A stretch of DNA of 41,927 nt from Opitutaceae bacterium (GCA_023269585.1 JAHFTC010000025.1:1-41927), one strand, 5' to 3'. Shown: positions 8,992 through 14,835, counted from the stretch's first letter. The notes: a model not told the origin generated them from the sequence alone. Made by a program: numbers and translations.

Positions 8992-9792
8992 TCAGTCGAG
9001 AAACCCAAGCGACGCCGGGCGCTGCTCGTTGTTAATGTAGACGCGGTGCCAGGTGTGCAGATGGATCGTGCCGTGATCCGGATGGCGGATCGCACCACGA
9101 ACAAGAACGGTGCCCTCACGAGCGACCCGCAGGCGACGAGACCATCCTTTGGCAGTGCGGACCGACTCCGGCAAAGCCGCGTACCGTGCATCAGAGACAC
9201 CGTCCGAAGCATAACGGGCGTGGTGCCAAACCATTTCGCCGGCCCCACGAGCGAGCTCATCGACGATATGTGGTTTCCCACCGCCAGGACGGACGAGCGG
9301 CTCCTTTCGATGGATCGACAACGGATTCACCGTAACATCGGTGGGCACGAAGAACCACTCACCTTGGCGAACGAATGCGTTCGTGTGCCGGCGATAGCGA
9401 TGCGTGTGCCGGAGCCCAACGCGCTCGATGGCTTGGCGAACAGCCACTGGGATAAGGCTCTCCTTCGCCGCTACAACGCTCGAGGAGGCCGCAACAGCCG
9501 CCGCGAACCAGTGGCGCTCGTCGAACCCACACAGGAAGTGCTCCACGTTCGCGCGCGGCGCGCGGACACTCAGCAAGAGGTGGCGCTCATCTTGACGACA
9601 ATCAAGAACACTGGCGACGCCATCGGATGGAAGCGTCAAACCGAAAGCATCGTCCAAGACTTGGATGCGAACCGGGGAAACCGGGCCGGCGCGCCAACCC
9701 CGGGCACGAGATGGAGCCGGAACAATACGAATGTCGGTTCCGATCTTGCGGAATGCCGTACGCAGAGAGGGTGTGATCTGGAAAGTATTCAT
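8992..9792 (-). CDS. Unknown protein of the RNA-repair operon
   Basis: 266 residues, counting from the ATG at 9790-9792; a longer frame starts 33 nt upstream. I do not recognise the family. The C-terminal half is the best-formed part: GEWFFVPTDV, then HRKEPLVRPGGGKPHIVDEL, WHHARY, VRGAIRHPDHGTIHLHTWHR. The repeated His residues and the IRHPDHGT block look like an active or metal site, but this is a guess. No signal peptide or membrane helix. It lies between the sigma-factor gene and rtcB on the same strand, so it is probably co-expressed and works on RNA or on the array products. Start context is TTCCC directly before ATG, shared with the sigma gene. Confidence 0.6.
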   Translation of the reverse strand: MNTFQITPSLRTAFRKIGTDIRIVPAPSRARGWRAGPVSPVRIQVLDDAFGLTLPSDGVASVLDCRQDERHLLLSVRAPRANVEHFLCGFDERHWFAAAVAASSSVVAAKESLIPVAVRQAIERVGLRHTHRYRRHTNAFVRQGEWFFVPTDVTVNPLSIHRKEPLVRPGGGKPHIVDELARGAGEMVWHHARYASDGVSDARYAALPESVRTAKGWSRRLRVAREGTVLVRGAIRHPDHGTIHLHTWHRVYINNEQRPASLGFLD

Positions 9793-9963
9793 GGGAATCA
9801 GTGTATTCAGTGCTCTGTCGAACAAGGTCTCTTTGTCTGCGCCTGAACCGATGGATCAGTCAGCGGGGCGCTTTGAGTTCGGCCAGAGCTTAGCAGTTTG
9901 AATGGGGGCGAGGTATCGCGCTTCGCGCACTTACCATGACTTCCTAGTCAGGTGTTATTCGGT

Positions 9964-10662
9964 TCAAGTCGGTCGTTGCACCAGCGTCTGCCAGAGCGAG
10001 AGCACCAGCAGATCGCTGCGCAGCTTCTTCTCCCCTGCTTCGCGCACCTGGCGGGCACGCTCGCGCGAGACCCCGAGCTCGGCGGCAATGGCGTCGAGCG
10101 TGGCGTCCTCAAGGTAGTAGCGGCGCAGGGCCAGCGCTTGGTTGGCCGGCAGACGGTCGAGCGCGACACGCAGGCAGGCGTGAACGTCCGCCACCTCAAC
10201 AGACTCGGCGGGAGAAACCGCTTCGCTGTCAGGGATGCAGTCCCACTCGATCTCGTCGGTGGTTTGCGCCGCCGCCAGACGCACCGCCGCGACATCCGCA
10301 GTCGGGATCTGCGTCGCCACCGCGACCTCATGATCCGTCGGCACACGCCCGAGGCGTGCCTCCAGCGCCAGAAGTGTTCGGGCGACGACGACAGCCAGTG
10401 AGCGGTGACGACGAGAAAGCGGATCGATGCGGCGGAGCTCGTCGAGCATCGCCCCGCGGACGCGCACAAAGCAGTAGGCGCGCACCTCATCGGAGGTGCC
10501 CGTGCATTGGCCGATCGTGACCACCAGCGCCAGCTTGCCGACGGACTCGAGATCATCGAGGGCGACGGTGGCGGGCAGGCGACGGGATATCGTGGCCAGG
10601 GCGATGTCCACGATATCGAGGAAATCGGCCAGCTCGGCGGTCTGTGACAGTACGAAAGTCAT
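9964..10662 (-). CDS. FliA/WhiG-type sigma-70 factor
   Basis: 232 residues. The segment RVRGAMLDELRRIDPLSR (67-84) is the region 2/3 signature of group 3 sigma factors of the FliA/SigB type, and the C-terminus (about 170-225: LPANQALALRRYYLEDATLDAIAAELGVSRERARQV) is a region 4 helix-turn-helix for the -35 element. No flagellar genes are near; it is in the RNA-repair operon between the HNH and unknown genes. It is therefore a good candidate for directing its own operon (autoregulation), but I could not identify a matching promoter. The start ATG is preceded by CTTCCC, without a Shine-Dalgarno sequence. Confidence 0.85.
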   Translation of the reverse strand: MTFVLSQTAELADFLDIVDIALATISRRLPATVALDDLESVGKLALVVTIGQCTGTSDEVRAYCFVRVRGAMLDELRRIDPLSRRHRSLAVVVARTLLALEARLGRVPTDHEVAVATQIPTADVAAVRLAAAQTTDEIEWDCIPDSEAVSPAESVEVADVHACLRVALDRLPANQALALRRYYLEDATLDAIAAELGVSRERARQVREAGEKKLRSDLLVLSLWQTLVQRPT

Positions 10663-10709
10663 GGGAAGTCGACGACCGCGGCAGATTCTGAGAGTTGGCT
10701 GGAACGAAT

Positions 10710-10734
10710 GCCCGGCGCCTTCCTAACGCCGGGC
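10710..10734 (-). other. Intercistronic hairpin between HNH and sigma genes
   Basis: A perfect 8-bp stem GCCCGGCG/CGCCGGGC with a 9-nt loop lies 5 nt after the HNH stop. No T-run follows, so it is more likely an RNA stability or processing element than a terminator. Confidence 0.5.
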
Positions 10735-10739
10735 GGTCG

Positions 10740-11372
10740 TTAGCGCGCGAGGAAGTGTCGCCAGTCAGGGTGCTTGGCCTCGCGAATAGTCGCAGAGACC
10801 GGGAGCGGTGCAGGAGCCTTGGGCCGGCGGAGGAGCCGCAGGCCCGCCTCATGCGGGAGGCGGTTAGCCTTGAGGGAGTTGATCTCCTTCTTGGCCCACA
10901 CGAGGTTGTCGAAGCTGTCACGGCCGCCACGGTCACGGGGAATGACGTGATCGAGGTTGCCGCCGCTGCGGCCGACGAATTCGCCGGTGTATTGGCAGAC
11001 GCCGCCGTCGCGGGAGAAGACGGCATCGCGACTCAAGCGCGGAGCACAGACCGGCATGCGGTCGTACTGCGTGGATACGATGACGGTGGGCACACGGATC
11101 GCGAGGCGAGCCGTATGGACGGTGAAATCGAAGTCGCGAATCGGGAGTCGGATCCACTCTTCCCAGGCAACCGGGTTGAGATAGACCGGCTCGTCGAAGT
11201 TCCAGGATCCGTCCGCGTTCTTCGCGTAACCGATGTCCAAGCCCACGGCCGGAGCAACGCCGTCGGAGCCGCCGTTCAAGGCGACCAACGCCTGCTTGAC
11301 CGAGCGGTGGCCAATGGCCTGCCAGGCGCGGTTGAGCGAGAGGACGATGAGTTTGTCGAGGATGTTGCTCAT
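10740..11372 (-). CDS. HNH endonuclease-like protein
   Basis: 210 residues from the ATG at 11370-11372. The HNH core is at 126-171: CQYTG, then NLDHVIPRDRGG (D141-H142), N156 and N165 in NLVWAKKEINSLKANR. The zinc-knuckle cysteines of many HNH proteins are only half present (CxxT, and no second pair). HNH domains cut DNA or, in some families, RNA; in this operon an RNA target such as the tRNA-array precursor is plausible but unproven. The N-terminal 100 residues (LNRAWQAIGHRSVKQALVAL) are typical of stand-alone HNH proteins found beside RNA-repair genes. It directly follows the first half of the array. Start context TCCTCCC-ATG is pyrimidine-rich, lacking a Shine-Dalgarno sequence. Confidence 0.85.
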   Translation of the reverse strand: MSNILDKLIVLSLNRAWQAIGHRSVKQALVALNGGSDGVAPAVGLDIGYAKNADGSWNFDEPVYLNPVAWEEWIRLPIRDFDFTVHTARLAIRVPTVIVSTQYDRMPVCAPRLSRDAVFSRDGGVCQYTGEFVGRSGGNLDHVIPRDRGGRDSFDNLVWAKKEINSLKANRLPHEAGLRLLRRPKAPAPLPVSATIREAKHPDWRHFLAR

Positions 11373-11394
11373 GGGAGGAAAATGGAAACGCCGC

Positions 11395-11425
11395 GGCTCG
11401 CGCCGCTGTGCCATGGTCAAGCCAT
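11395..11425 (-). other. Two hairpins between array and HNH gene
   Basis: On the sense strand CATGG-CTTGA-CCATG is followed by GCGGC-GCGA-GCCGC, the second capped by a GNRA tetraloop. They separate the array stalk from the HNH start and may protect or mark the processed mRNA end. Confidence 0.45.
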
Positions 11426-11447
11426 GACGGTGTGTGTTCTCTGTGGA
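11426..11447 (+). repeat. Left arm of the 22-nt inverted repeat bracketing the array
   Basis: Begins GACGGTGTGTG on the plus strand and matches the right arm (17420-17441, minus strand) at 21 of 22 positions. In the array transcript the two copies are complementary over all 22 nt, with one G-U pair at the differing position. It sits just after the last tRNA-like element and before the HNH gene. Confidence 0.85.
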
Positions 11448-11450
11448 AAA

Positions 11451-11525
11451 TGGGGCCCCGTGCCGGATGTGCGCCGGCCTCCCCGCATTACGAGTGCGAT
11501 GCGTCGCTCTCTACGCTTACAGGGC
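11451..11525 (-). tRNA. tRNA-like Thr(CGT), G55 elbow
   Basis: Acceptor GCCCTGT/ACGGGGC (one G-U), C73, CCA encoded. D-stem GCGT/ACGC with loop AGAGAGCG, read as A18-G19. Anticodon stem TCGCA/TGCGG, loop C-T-CGT-A-A. T-stem GCCGG/CCGGC, loop CGCACAT (C54, G55, C56). Last element of the array. Confidence 0.85.
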
Positions 11526-11530
11526 GAAAG

Positions 11531-11604
11531 TGGCTGCCGGGGCTGGGATCGCACCAGCGTTCGCGGATTCAGAGTCCGCTGTCCTACTGCTAGACGACCC
11601 GGCA
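11531..11604 (-). tRNA. tRNA-like Gln(CTG), A18/G55 elbow
   Basis: Acceptor TGCCGGG/CCCGGCA with U1-A72 and G73, as expected for Gln identity; CCA encoded. D-arm GTC-TAGCAGTAG-GAC has A18-G19. Anticodon loop C-T-CTG-A-A on a perfect GCGGA/TCCGC stem. T-loop TGCGATC on a perfect GCTGG/CCAGC stem. Confidence 0.92.
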
Positions 11605-11605
11605 A

Positions 11606-11697
11606 TGGCGGAGGGTTGAGGTACTGCCCCCCAATCCCGCAGGTGCGGGATCGCACGCGTTAGCACCGCGGCTTCCGTCTCACGGAATTAACCCTCC
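11606..11697 (-). tRNA. tRNA-like Ser(GCT), long variable arm
   Basis: Acceptor GGAGGGT/ACCCTCC, G73, CCA. D-arm TTCCG-TGAGA-CGGAA contains A18-G19. Anticodon loop G-T-GCT-A-A. Variable arm is a 7-bp hairpin ATCCCGC-ACCT-GCGGGAT. T-stem TGGGG/CCTCA, loop GGCAGTA (G54, G55, C56). Confidence 0.85.
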
Positions 11698-11706
11698 AAT
11701 TGAAAG

Positions 11707-11792
11707 TGGCGGAGGGTTGAGGTCACGCTCCCCAGTCCCGAAGGACCGATCTGCTTTCGAAACAGTCCCCGCCCTCGGCGGGTTAACCCTCC
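11707..11792 (-). tRNA. tRNA-like Ser(CGA), long variable arm
   Basis: Same acceptor as the preceding Ser element (GGAGGGT/ACCCTCC, G73, CCA). D-arm CCCGCC-GAG-GGCGGG. Anticodon loop T-T-CGA-A-A. Variable arm GTCC-TTCG-GGAC. T-stem TGGGG/CCTCA with loop AGCGTGA (A54, G55, C56). Confidence 0.85.
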
Positions 11793-11796
11793 AAAA

Positions 11797-11885
11797 TGGC
11801 GGAAGACAGTGGGCATGCTCCACAATCCCGTGACGGGATCCGGCCCGTTTCCAACGGGCGACCGCCCTTGGCGGTTTTGTCTTCC
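11797..11885 (-). tRNA. tRNA-like Ser(GGA), long variable arm
   Basis: Acceptor GGAAGAC/GTCTTCC, G73, CCA. Anticodon stem GCCCG/CGGGC, loop T-T-GGA-A-A. Variable arm ATCCCG/CGGGAT. T-stem GTGG/CCAC, loop AGCATGC (G55, C56). Confidence 0.85.
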
Positions 11886-11891
11886 AGAAAG

Positions 11892-11982
11892 TGGCGGAGG
11901 CGCGAGGTCACGCTCCCCATCCCGCACCAGGCGGAACGATCCGGGTTCAAGCCGGTCCCGATCCTCGATCGGTTGCGCCTCC
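11892..11982 (-). tRNA. tRNA-like Ser(TGA), long variable arm
   Basis: Acceptor GGAGGCG/CGCCTCC, G73, CCA. D-arm around CCGAT-CGAGG-ATCGG with A18-G19. Anticodon loop C-T-TGA-A-C. Variable arm CCGC-CTGGT-GCGG. T-loop AGCGTGA. With the three before it, the Ser set reads all six serine codons. Confidence 0.85.
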
Positions 11983-11983
11983 C

Positions 11984-12059
11984 TGGTCCCCGCGACAGGA
12001 GTTGCACCTGCGTCGGTCCGTTTAGAAGACGGAAGCCTGATCTGCTCGGCCACGCGGAG
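11984..12059 (-). tRNA. tRNA-like Arg(TCT), A18/G55 elbow
   Basis: Acceptor CTCCGCG/CGCGGGG, A73, CCA. D-arm GCC-GAGCAGATCA-GGC has A18-G19-A20 (A20 is an Arg identity base). Anticodon stem TCCGT/ACGGA, loop C-T-TCT-A-A. T-stem GCAGG/CCTGT, loop TGCAACT. Confidence 0.88.
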
Positions 12060-12063
12060 AAAT

Positions 12064-12138
12064 TGGACCTCGTGGCGGGAGTCTCACCCGCATCACCGCG
12101 TTCGAAGCGCGGCATGATATATGTTTCACTACACGAGG
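12064..12138 (-). tRNA. tRNA-like Arg(TCG), U19-A56 elbow
   Basis: Acceptor CCTCGTG/CACGAGG, T73, CCA. Anticodon stem CCGCG/CGCGG, loop C-T-TCG-A-A. T-stem GCGGG/CCCGC. T-loop TGAGACT has G55 and A56, and the D-loop AAACATATAT reads A18-T19, so the 19-56 tertiary pair is U-A instead of G-C: a compensating double change. Confidence 0.82.
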
Positions 12139-12148
12139 TTCTGGAAAA

Positions 12149-12224
12149 TGGTCCCCCTGCCCGGACTTGCACCAGGGATTCAGCCTTCGCACGGCTGCGT
12201 GATGTGCTTCTTCACCACAGGGAG
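12149..12224 (-). tRNA. tRNA-like Arg(GCG)
   Basis: Acceptor CTCCCTG/CAGGGGG, A73, CCA. D-arm GTG-AAGAAGCACAT-CAC with A18-G19. Anticodon stem CAGCC/G-GCTG, loop G-T-GCG-A-A; bacteria normally read CGN with ACG, so GCG is unusual. T-stem CCTGG/CCGGG, loop TGCAAGT. First element after the Ro gene. Confidence 0.82.
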
Positions 12225-12266
12225 AAATGCGGAGCCGGCATCGGCCGGCCCGCGGGTTAACGATTG
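12225..12266 (-). other. Hairpin between Ro gene and second tRNA block
   Basis: Directly after the Ro stop the transcript holds a perfect GCCGGC-CGAT-GCCGGC hairpin, then ~15 nt to the first Arg element. It probably ends the Ro mRNA after tRNA 5' processing. Confidence 0.4.
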
Positions 12267-13703
12267 TCAGTTTGCCGTCTGGTCGAGAGCGATGGCCTCG
12301 ACTTCACGCACCAGCGCGTCCGGATCGCGGTCGAGCTTCTGCATGATCTCGAGCACACGATCACTCCAACCGGCCATGCAGTAGACGCGTTCCTGCGGGA
12401 ACTGGAGCGTGCCCAGGCCCTTCAGGTCGAAGCTGTAGACGCGCGGACGCACGCTGTAGCGGCGCTGGTAGTCCGCGAACGGAGCCACCGGAGCGCCCCC
12501 ACCGATCCAGCCCTGCATGTCGGACAGGATCACGATGCGGTCGTACGCCTTGTTCGCGCGCTGGAAGATGGCGTTGAAGTTCGTGCCACCCGACGCGAAG
12601 CCGATGCGGCGAGCCGAAGTCAGCGTCGTATCCCGGCGGTTGAACGTCAGATAGCGCGCATCGTCGCTGAACACCATCAGGTCCGCCCCGACCGCCTTCA
12701 CGAAGACGGCGGCAAAGAGCGAACCGATCGTCTGCGGACGACCAGCCATCGAACCGGAGCAATCGAGCGCGACCAGCGTCGAACCCTCAAACTTCGGCAC
12801 ATTGGCCAGCGAAAGATCGATAGCGGCGTTGAGCGCCTCCATGACCTTGTCCGTGCCGGCAAGATTGCCCTTCTCGAGGACCTCCACGGCGGAGAGGAAC
12901 TGGAACGGGAACACGAGCGAGCGGCGGATGGCCTGCTCGTTGGTGAGCTGCGCGCACAGTTCGTCGACCGCGTCCGGAGCGTGGGTGAGCACGTTGCGGA
13001 CATTGCGCAGGAGCGCGAGGTACCCGAGCTTGCGCTCGCGGACGAGCTGGGCCCAGGCCTGAGACTTCGCCTCGGCAGTGTTGTCGGCCGTGCCGGCCTG
13101 GGTGAGTTGCGTCTCCCAGGTCTGCGCCGGAGCGAGTTCACCGCGTACCAGCTTCGTCAGCGCCGGCGTGGCCGGCGGGCGGACGAGGTTGACGGCGTCG
13201 ACCAGCTTGAAGGTCCCGTGATCACGGCGGTACTTCGCGAGCTGGTGCTCATCGAAGCGCGCGAGCGCCGCACCGAGTCCCTTCTTGAGGGAGTTCGGGA
13301 GCGGACGGCCGTAGACTGCCAGATAGTAGCCGAGGATCTCGAGCGCATCGTCCGGGCGGCGAACCACACGGTCGAAGAAGCTCTTGGTCCACGTGCGGGC
13401 CTTCACGCCCTTGGCGATTTCGCCGGCGACGAGGTGGCTGACCGAACGCATGCCGTGCTCGTTGCGAGCATAGAGCGCGGCCTTGGCGGAGAACTCCGGC
13501 TCGACCTTGCCCATCAGCTCACGGATACGAGCGGTGGTCTGCTTCTCGGTGCGGTAGAACTCATCGCCGAGGAAAGTCGTGATGAGAATCGACACGAATT
13601 CGAGCTTGGCCGTCTGGGTGAAAGATCGACCGCCTTCGAAGTTAACGGTGTTCGGCTGACCTGCCTTACGCGACAGGGCCGAAAGGATACTGAACTTGGC
13701 CAT
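12267..13703 (-). CDS. rsr: Ro/TROVE-domain RNA-binding protein (bacterial Ro60 orthologue)
   Basis: 478 residues. The HEAT-like ring domain occupies ~15-300; the vWA domain follows with a MIDAS site (DCSGS at 314-318, T374 in SGGTNF, D395 in ILSDMQ). Ro is a ring that binds the 3' ends of misfolded RNAs in its cavity and Y RNAs on its outer surface; bacterial Rsr works with PNPase in rRNA trimming and RNA decay. The ATG at 13701-13703 is preceded by AAGGAGG (sense strand, 13709-13715), the strongest ribosome site in the operon, and unlike the C-rich starts of the downstream genes. A long in-frame extension upstream runs through the Y-RNA region and is not coding. It is embedded in the tRNA-like array, with four Y-RNA-like elements directly upstream. 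Confidence 0.95.
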   Translation of the reverse strand: MAKFSILSALSRKAGQPNTVNFEGGRSFTQTAKLEFVSILITTFLGDEFYRTEKQTTARIRELMGKVEPEFSAKAALYARNEHGMRSVSHLVAGEIAKGVKARTWTKSFFDRVVRRPDDALEILGYYLAVYGRPLPNSLKKGLGAALARFDEHQLAKYRRDHGTFKLVDAVNLVRPPATPALTKLVRGELAPAQTWETQLTQAGTADNTAEAKSQAWAQLVRERKLGYLALLRNVRNVLTHAPDAVDELCAQLTNEQAIRRSLVFPFQFLSAVEVLEKGNLAGTDKVMEALNAAIDLSLANVPKFEGSTLVALDCSGSMAGRPQTIGSLFAAVFVKAVGADLMVFSDDARYLTFNRRDTTLTSARRIGFASGGTNFNAIFQRANKAYDRIVILSDMQGWIGGGAPVAPFADYQRRYSVRPRVYSFDLKGLGTLQFPQERVYCMAGWSDRVLEIMQKLDRDPDALVREVEAIALDQTAN

Positions 13704-13792
13704 CGTGGCCTCCTTTGCATTTGGGGTCGCATCCGGAAATGCCGGAGCGACGGGGTTGTACCCGAAGCGTCGGGCGACGGTGGCTAGAAGAA

Positions 13793-13930
13793 TTGCGGGA
13801 GAACAAGCCCCACGGGAACCGCCTTGCGGCGTCTGGTGCTCTAACCACTGAGCTATCCCGCACGAGGCGGGAGACGGATTTGAACCGCCGACCATCAGTT
13901 CCGAAGTAACCGCGAGATCACTGCCCGCAA
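13793..13930 (-). ncRNA. Y-RNA-like element 1 with permuted tRNA mimic
   Basis: Outer stem TTGCGGG/CCCGCAA. Next to it the 5' side has C-AGTGA and the 3' side TTCT, followed by a second stem TCTCGCGG/CCGTGGGG. Inside, a tRNA domain appears in permuted order: T-arm with canonical loop TTCAAAT, a TCCCGC-CTCGT-GCGGGA acceptor-like hairpin (13856-13872), TA, D-arm GCTC-AGTGGTTA-GAGC with normal G18-G19, and a stem CGCC-GCAA-GGCG in place of an anticodon arm. This matches what is known of bacterial Y RNAs (YrlA), which carry a tRNA-like module. Confidence 0.78.
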
Positions 13931-13937
13931 AAGTCGA

Positions 13938-14029
13938 TCGAGGGAGAACAACGGACGCAGGTTTCTGGGTTTGAACCAGGGCACGGTTGAGGTGCTTATC
14001 CGAAGTGACTGCGTTCTCACTACCCTCGA
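13938..14029 (-). ncRNA. Y-RNA-like element 2 (short)
   Basis: Outer stem TCGAGGG/CCCTCGA (7 bp), then T-AGTGA on the 5' side and GTTGTTCT on the 3' side, then a second stem GAACGCAG/CTGCGTCC with one mismatch. The insert holds a 7-nt-loop hairpin GCAC/GTGC and a canonical T-arm CTGG-TTCAAAC-CCAG. No D-arm is seen, so it is a reduced version. Confidence 0.72.
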
Positions 14030-14037
14030 AGAGGAGA

Positions 14038-14178
14038 TCGGAGGAGATTGCTCGGCCCGGTTTGATATTTTCGCCATCGGGCCCGGAGGCCCGAGTGGGA
14101 TTCGAACCCACAAGCTCTTACGAGCGATCGCTTGTCGCGTTGCGTTTGCCGAAGGAACCGAACCATCACTGCCTCCGA
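14038..14178 (-). ncRNA. Y-RNA-like element 3 with permuted tRNA mimic
   Basis: Outer stem TCGGAGG/CCTCCGA, then C-AGTGA and ATCT, second stem GGTTCGGTT/AACCGGGCC (9 bp with wobbles). Inside: GCTC-GTAA-GAGC (14114-14125, GNRA cap), T-arm GTGGG-TTCGAAT-CCCAC, a 7-bp acceptor-like hairpin TCGGGCC-TCCG-GGCCCGA (14077-14094) and a short D-arm-like GAT/ATC. The T-loop is canonical, unlike the tRNA-like genes. Confidence 0.75.
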
Positions 14179-14182
14179 AAGG

Positions 14183-14344
14183 TTTCCCGGGAGAAACGCG
14201 GACGAAGTTCCCCTGGAGCCCTTCCGCGACCTCATTGCTGAGGCCTCGGCGCTCGTTTTTGCAGCCTTGCTTGCCGGCAGGCGCGGGGAGACGGCGGCAT
14301 AGCCACCTTGGTGGCGAAGTAACTCCATCCTCACTACCCGGAAA
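14183..14344 (-). ncRNA. Y-RNA-like element 4 (long)
   Basis: Outer stem TTTCCGGG/CCCGGGAAA (one bulge), T-AGTGA and TTTCT, second stem GGATGGAGTT/AACTTCGTCC (10 bp with wobbles). The ~110-nt insert has hairpins CCACC-AA-GGTGG and CCTCA-GCAA-TGAGG (14230-14243). I cannot place T and D arms with confidence here. Confidence 0.65.
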
Positions 14345-14368
14345 GGGAGTCCCAAGAGGACACCGGCT

Positions 14369-14460
14369 GGGGATATGATCCTTTCGGATCGGCAGGATTC
14401 GCACCTGCTACCAATCGTTTATGAGACGACTGCTCTACTGATGAGCTACGAAGTAGCCCC
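14369..14460 (-). tRNA. Degenerate tRNA-like, CAT anticodon
   Basis: D-arm GCTC-ATCAGTA-GAGC (A18-G19), anticodon stem GTCGT/ACGAT with loop C-T-CAT-A-A, and T-arm GCAGG-TGCGAAT-CCTGC (G55) are intact. The acceptor is abnormal: only TTCG/CGA pairs, then a GATCC-GAAA-GGATC hairpin and an outer GGGGCTA/TATCCCC helix. No CCA. It may be a hybrid between the tRNA-like and Y-like types. Confidence 0.6.
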
Positions 14461-14480
14461 GGCCTCACTGCTTGGGAAGA

Positions 14481-14558
14481 TGGAGCCCGCCGCCGGAGTC
14501 GCACCGGCCTGAAACCGACTTACAAGGTCGGCGTGTCGCGTCCCTACACCTGACGGGC
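14481..14558 (-). tRNA. tRNA-like Thr(TGT)
   Basis: Acceptor GCCCGTC/GGCGGGC, T73, CCA. D-stem GTGT/ACAC, loop AGGGACGCG, best read as C18-G19, giving a Watson-Crick C18-G55. Anticodon stem CCGAC/GTCGG, loop C-T-TGT-A-A. T-arm GCCGG-TGCGACT-CCGGC. Confidence 0.85.
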
Positions 14559-14559
14559 A

Positions 14560-14648
14560 GGGTCGGTGGGACAGGATTTGCACCTGCAACGGGCGTGATG
14601 CCCACGGGTTTCTGAGACCCGCGTGTCTACTGATTGCACCACCCACCG
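14560..14648 (-). tRNA. tRNA-like Leu(CAG), no CCA
   Basis: Acceptor CGGTGGG/CCCACCG perfect, A73, but the tail reads CCC instead of CCA. D-arm GTG-CAATCAGTAGA-CAC (A18-G19). Anticodon stem CGGGT/ACCCG, loop C-T-CAG-A-A. Long variable arm GGGC-ATCAC-GCCC. T-loop TGCAAAT. Confidence 0.85.
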
Positions 14649-14653
14649 AAAAT

Positions 14654-14738
14654 TGGTCGGCGCCCGGGGAATCGCACCCCGAAGGCTGTCTCGTTTTAAG
14701 GGAGCCCCGTCTACTGATTCCGGGCGAACCAGGCGCCG
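14654..14738 (-). tRNA. tRNA-like Leu(TAA), extended 8-9 connector
   Basis: Acceptor CGGCGCC/GGCGCCG, A73, CCA. Between acceptor and D-stem there are 7 nt (TGGTTCG) instead of 2; the D-stem is then CCCG/CGGG with A18-G19. Anticodon loop C-T-TAA-A-A on a stem with two mismatches. The variable region is short, but its AGCC can pair with GGTT of the connector. T-arm CGGGG-TGCGATT-CCCCG. Confidence 0.72.
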
Positions 14739-14744
14739 TCGAAT

Positions 14745-14829
14745 TGGTGCCGGAGGGGAGACTCGCACTCCCAAGGATCATCGCTTTTGAGGCGAGCCGG
14801 TCTACTGGTTTCCGGTTATCCACCCCGGC
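14745..14829 (-). tRNA. tRNA-like Leu(CAA), extended 8-9 connector
   Basis: Acceptor GCCGGGG/CTCCGGC, A73, CCA. The connector is TGGATAA (7 nt), then D-stem CCGG/CCGG with loop AAACCAGTAGA. Anticodon stem TCGC/GCGA, loop C-T-CAA-A-A. Short variable region; its ATCC can pair with GGAT of the connector, as in the neighbouring Leu(TAA). T-arm GGGAG-TGCGAGT-CTCCC. Confidence 0.78.
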
Positions 14830-14835
14830 AGAAAA

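Noticed and set aside
7444-9846. 800-residue plus-strand ORF
   Set aside because: It lies opposite rtcB and the unknown gene, whose minus-strand frames have clear family motifs; the ORF is a high-GC shadow.
12264-13787. 507-residue plus-strand ORF opposite the Ro gene
   Set aside because: Shadow of the Ro coding sequence; no protein features of its own.
13704-14111. N-terminal extension of Ro
   Set aside because: It runs through Y-like RNA structures and precedes an excellent Shine-Dalgarno sequence at the true start.
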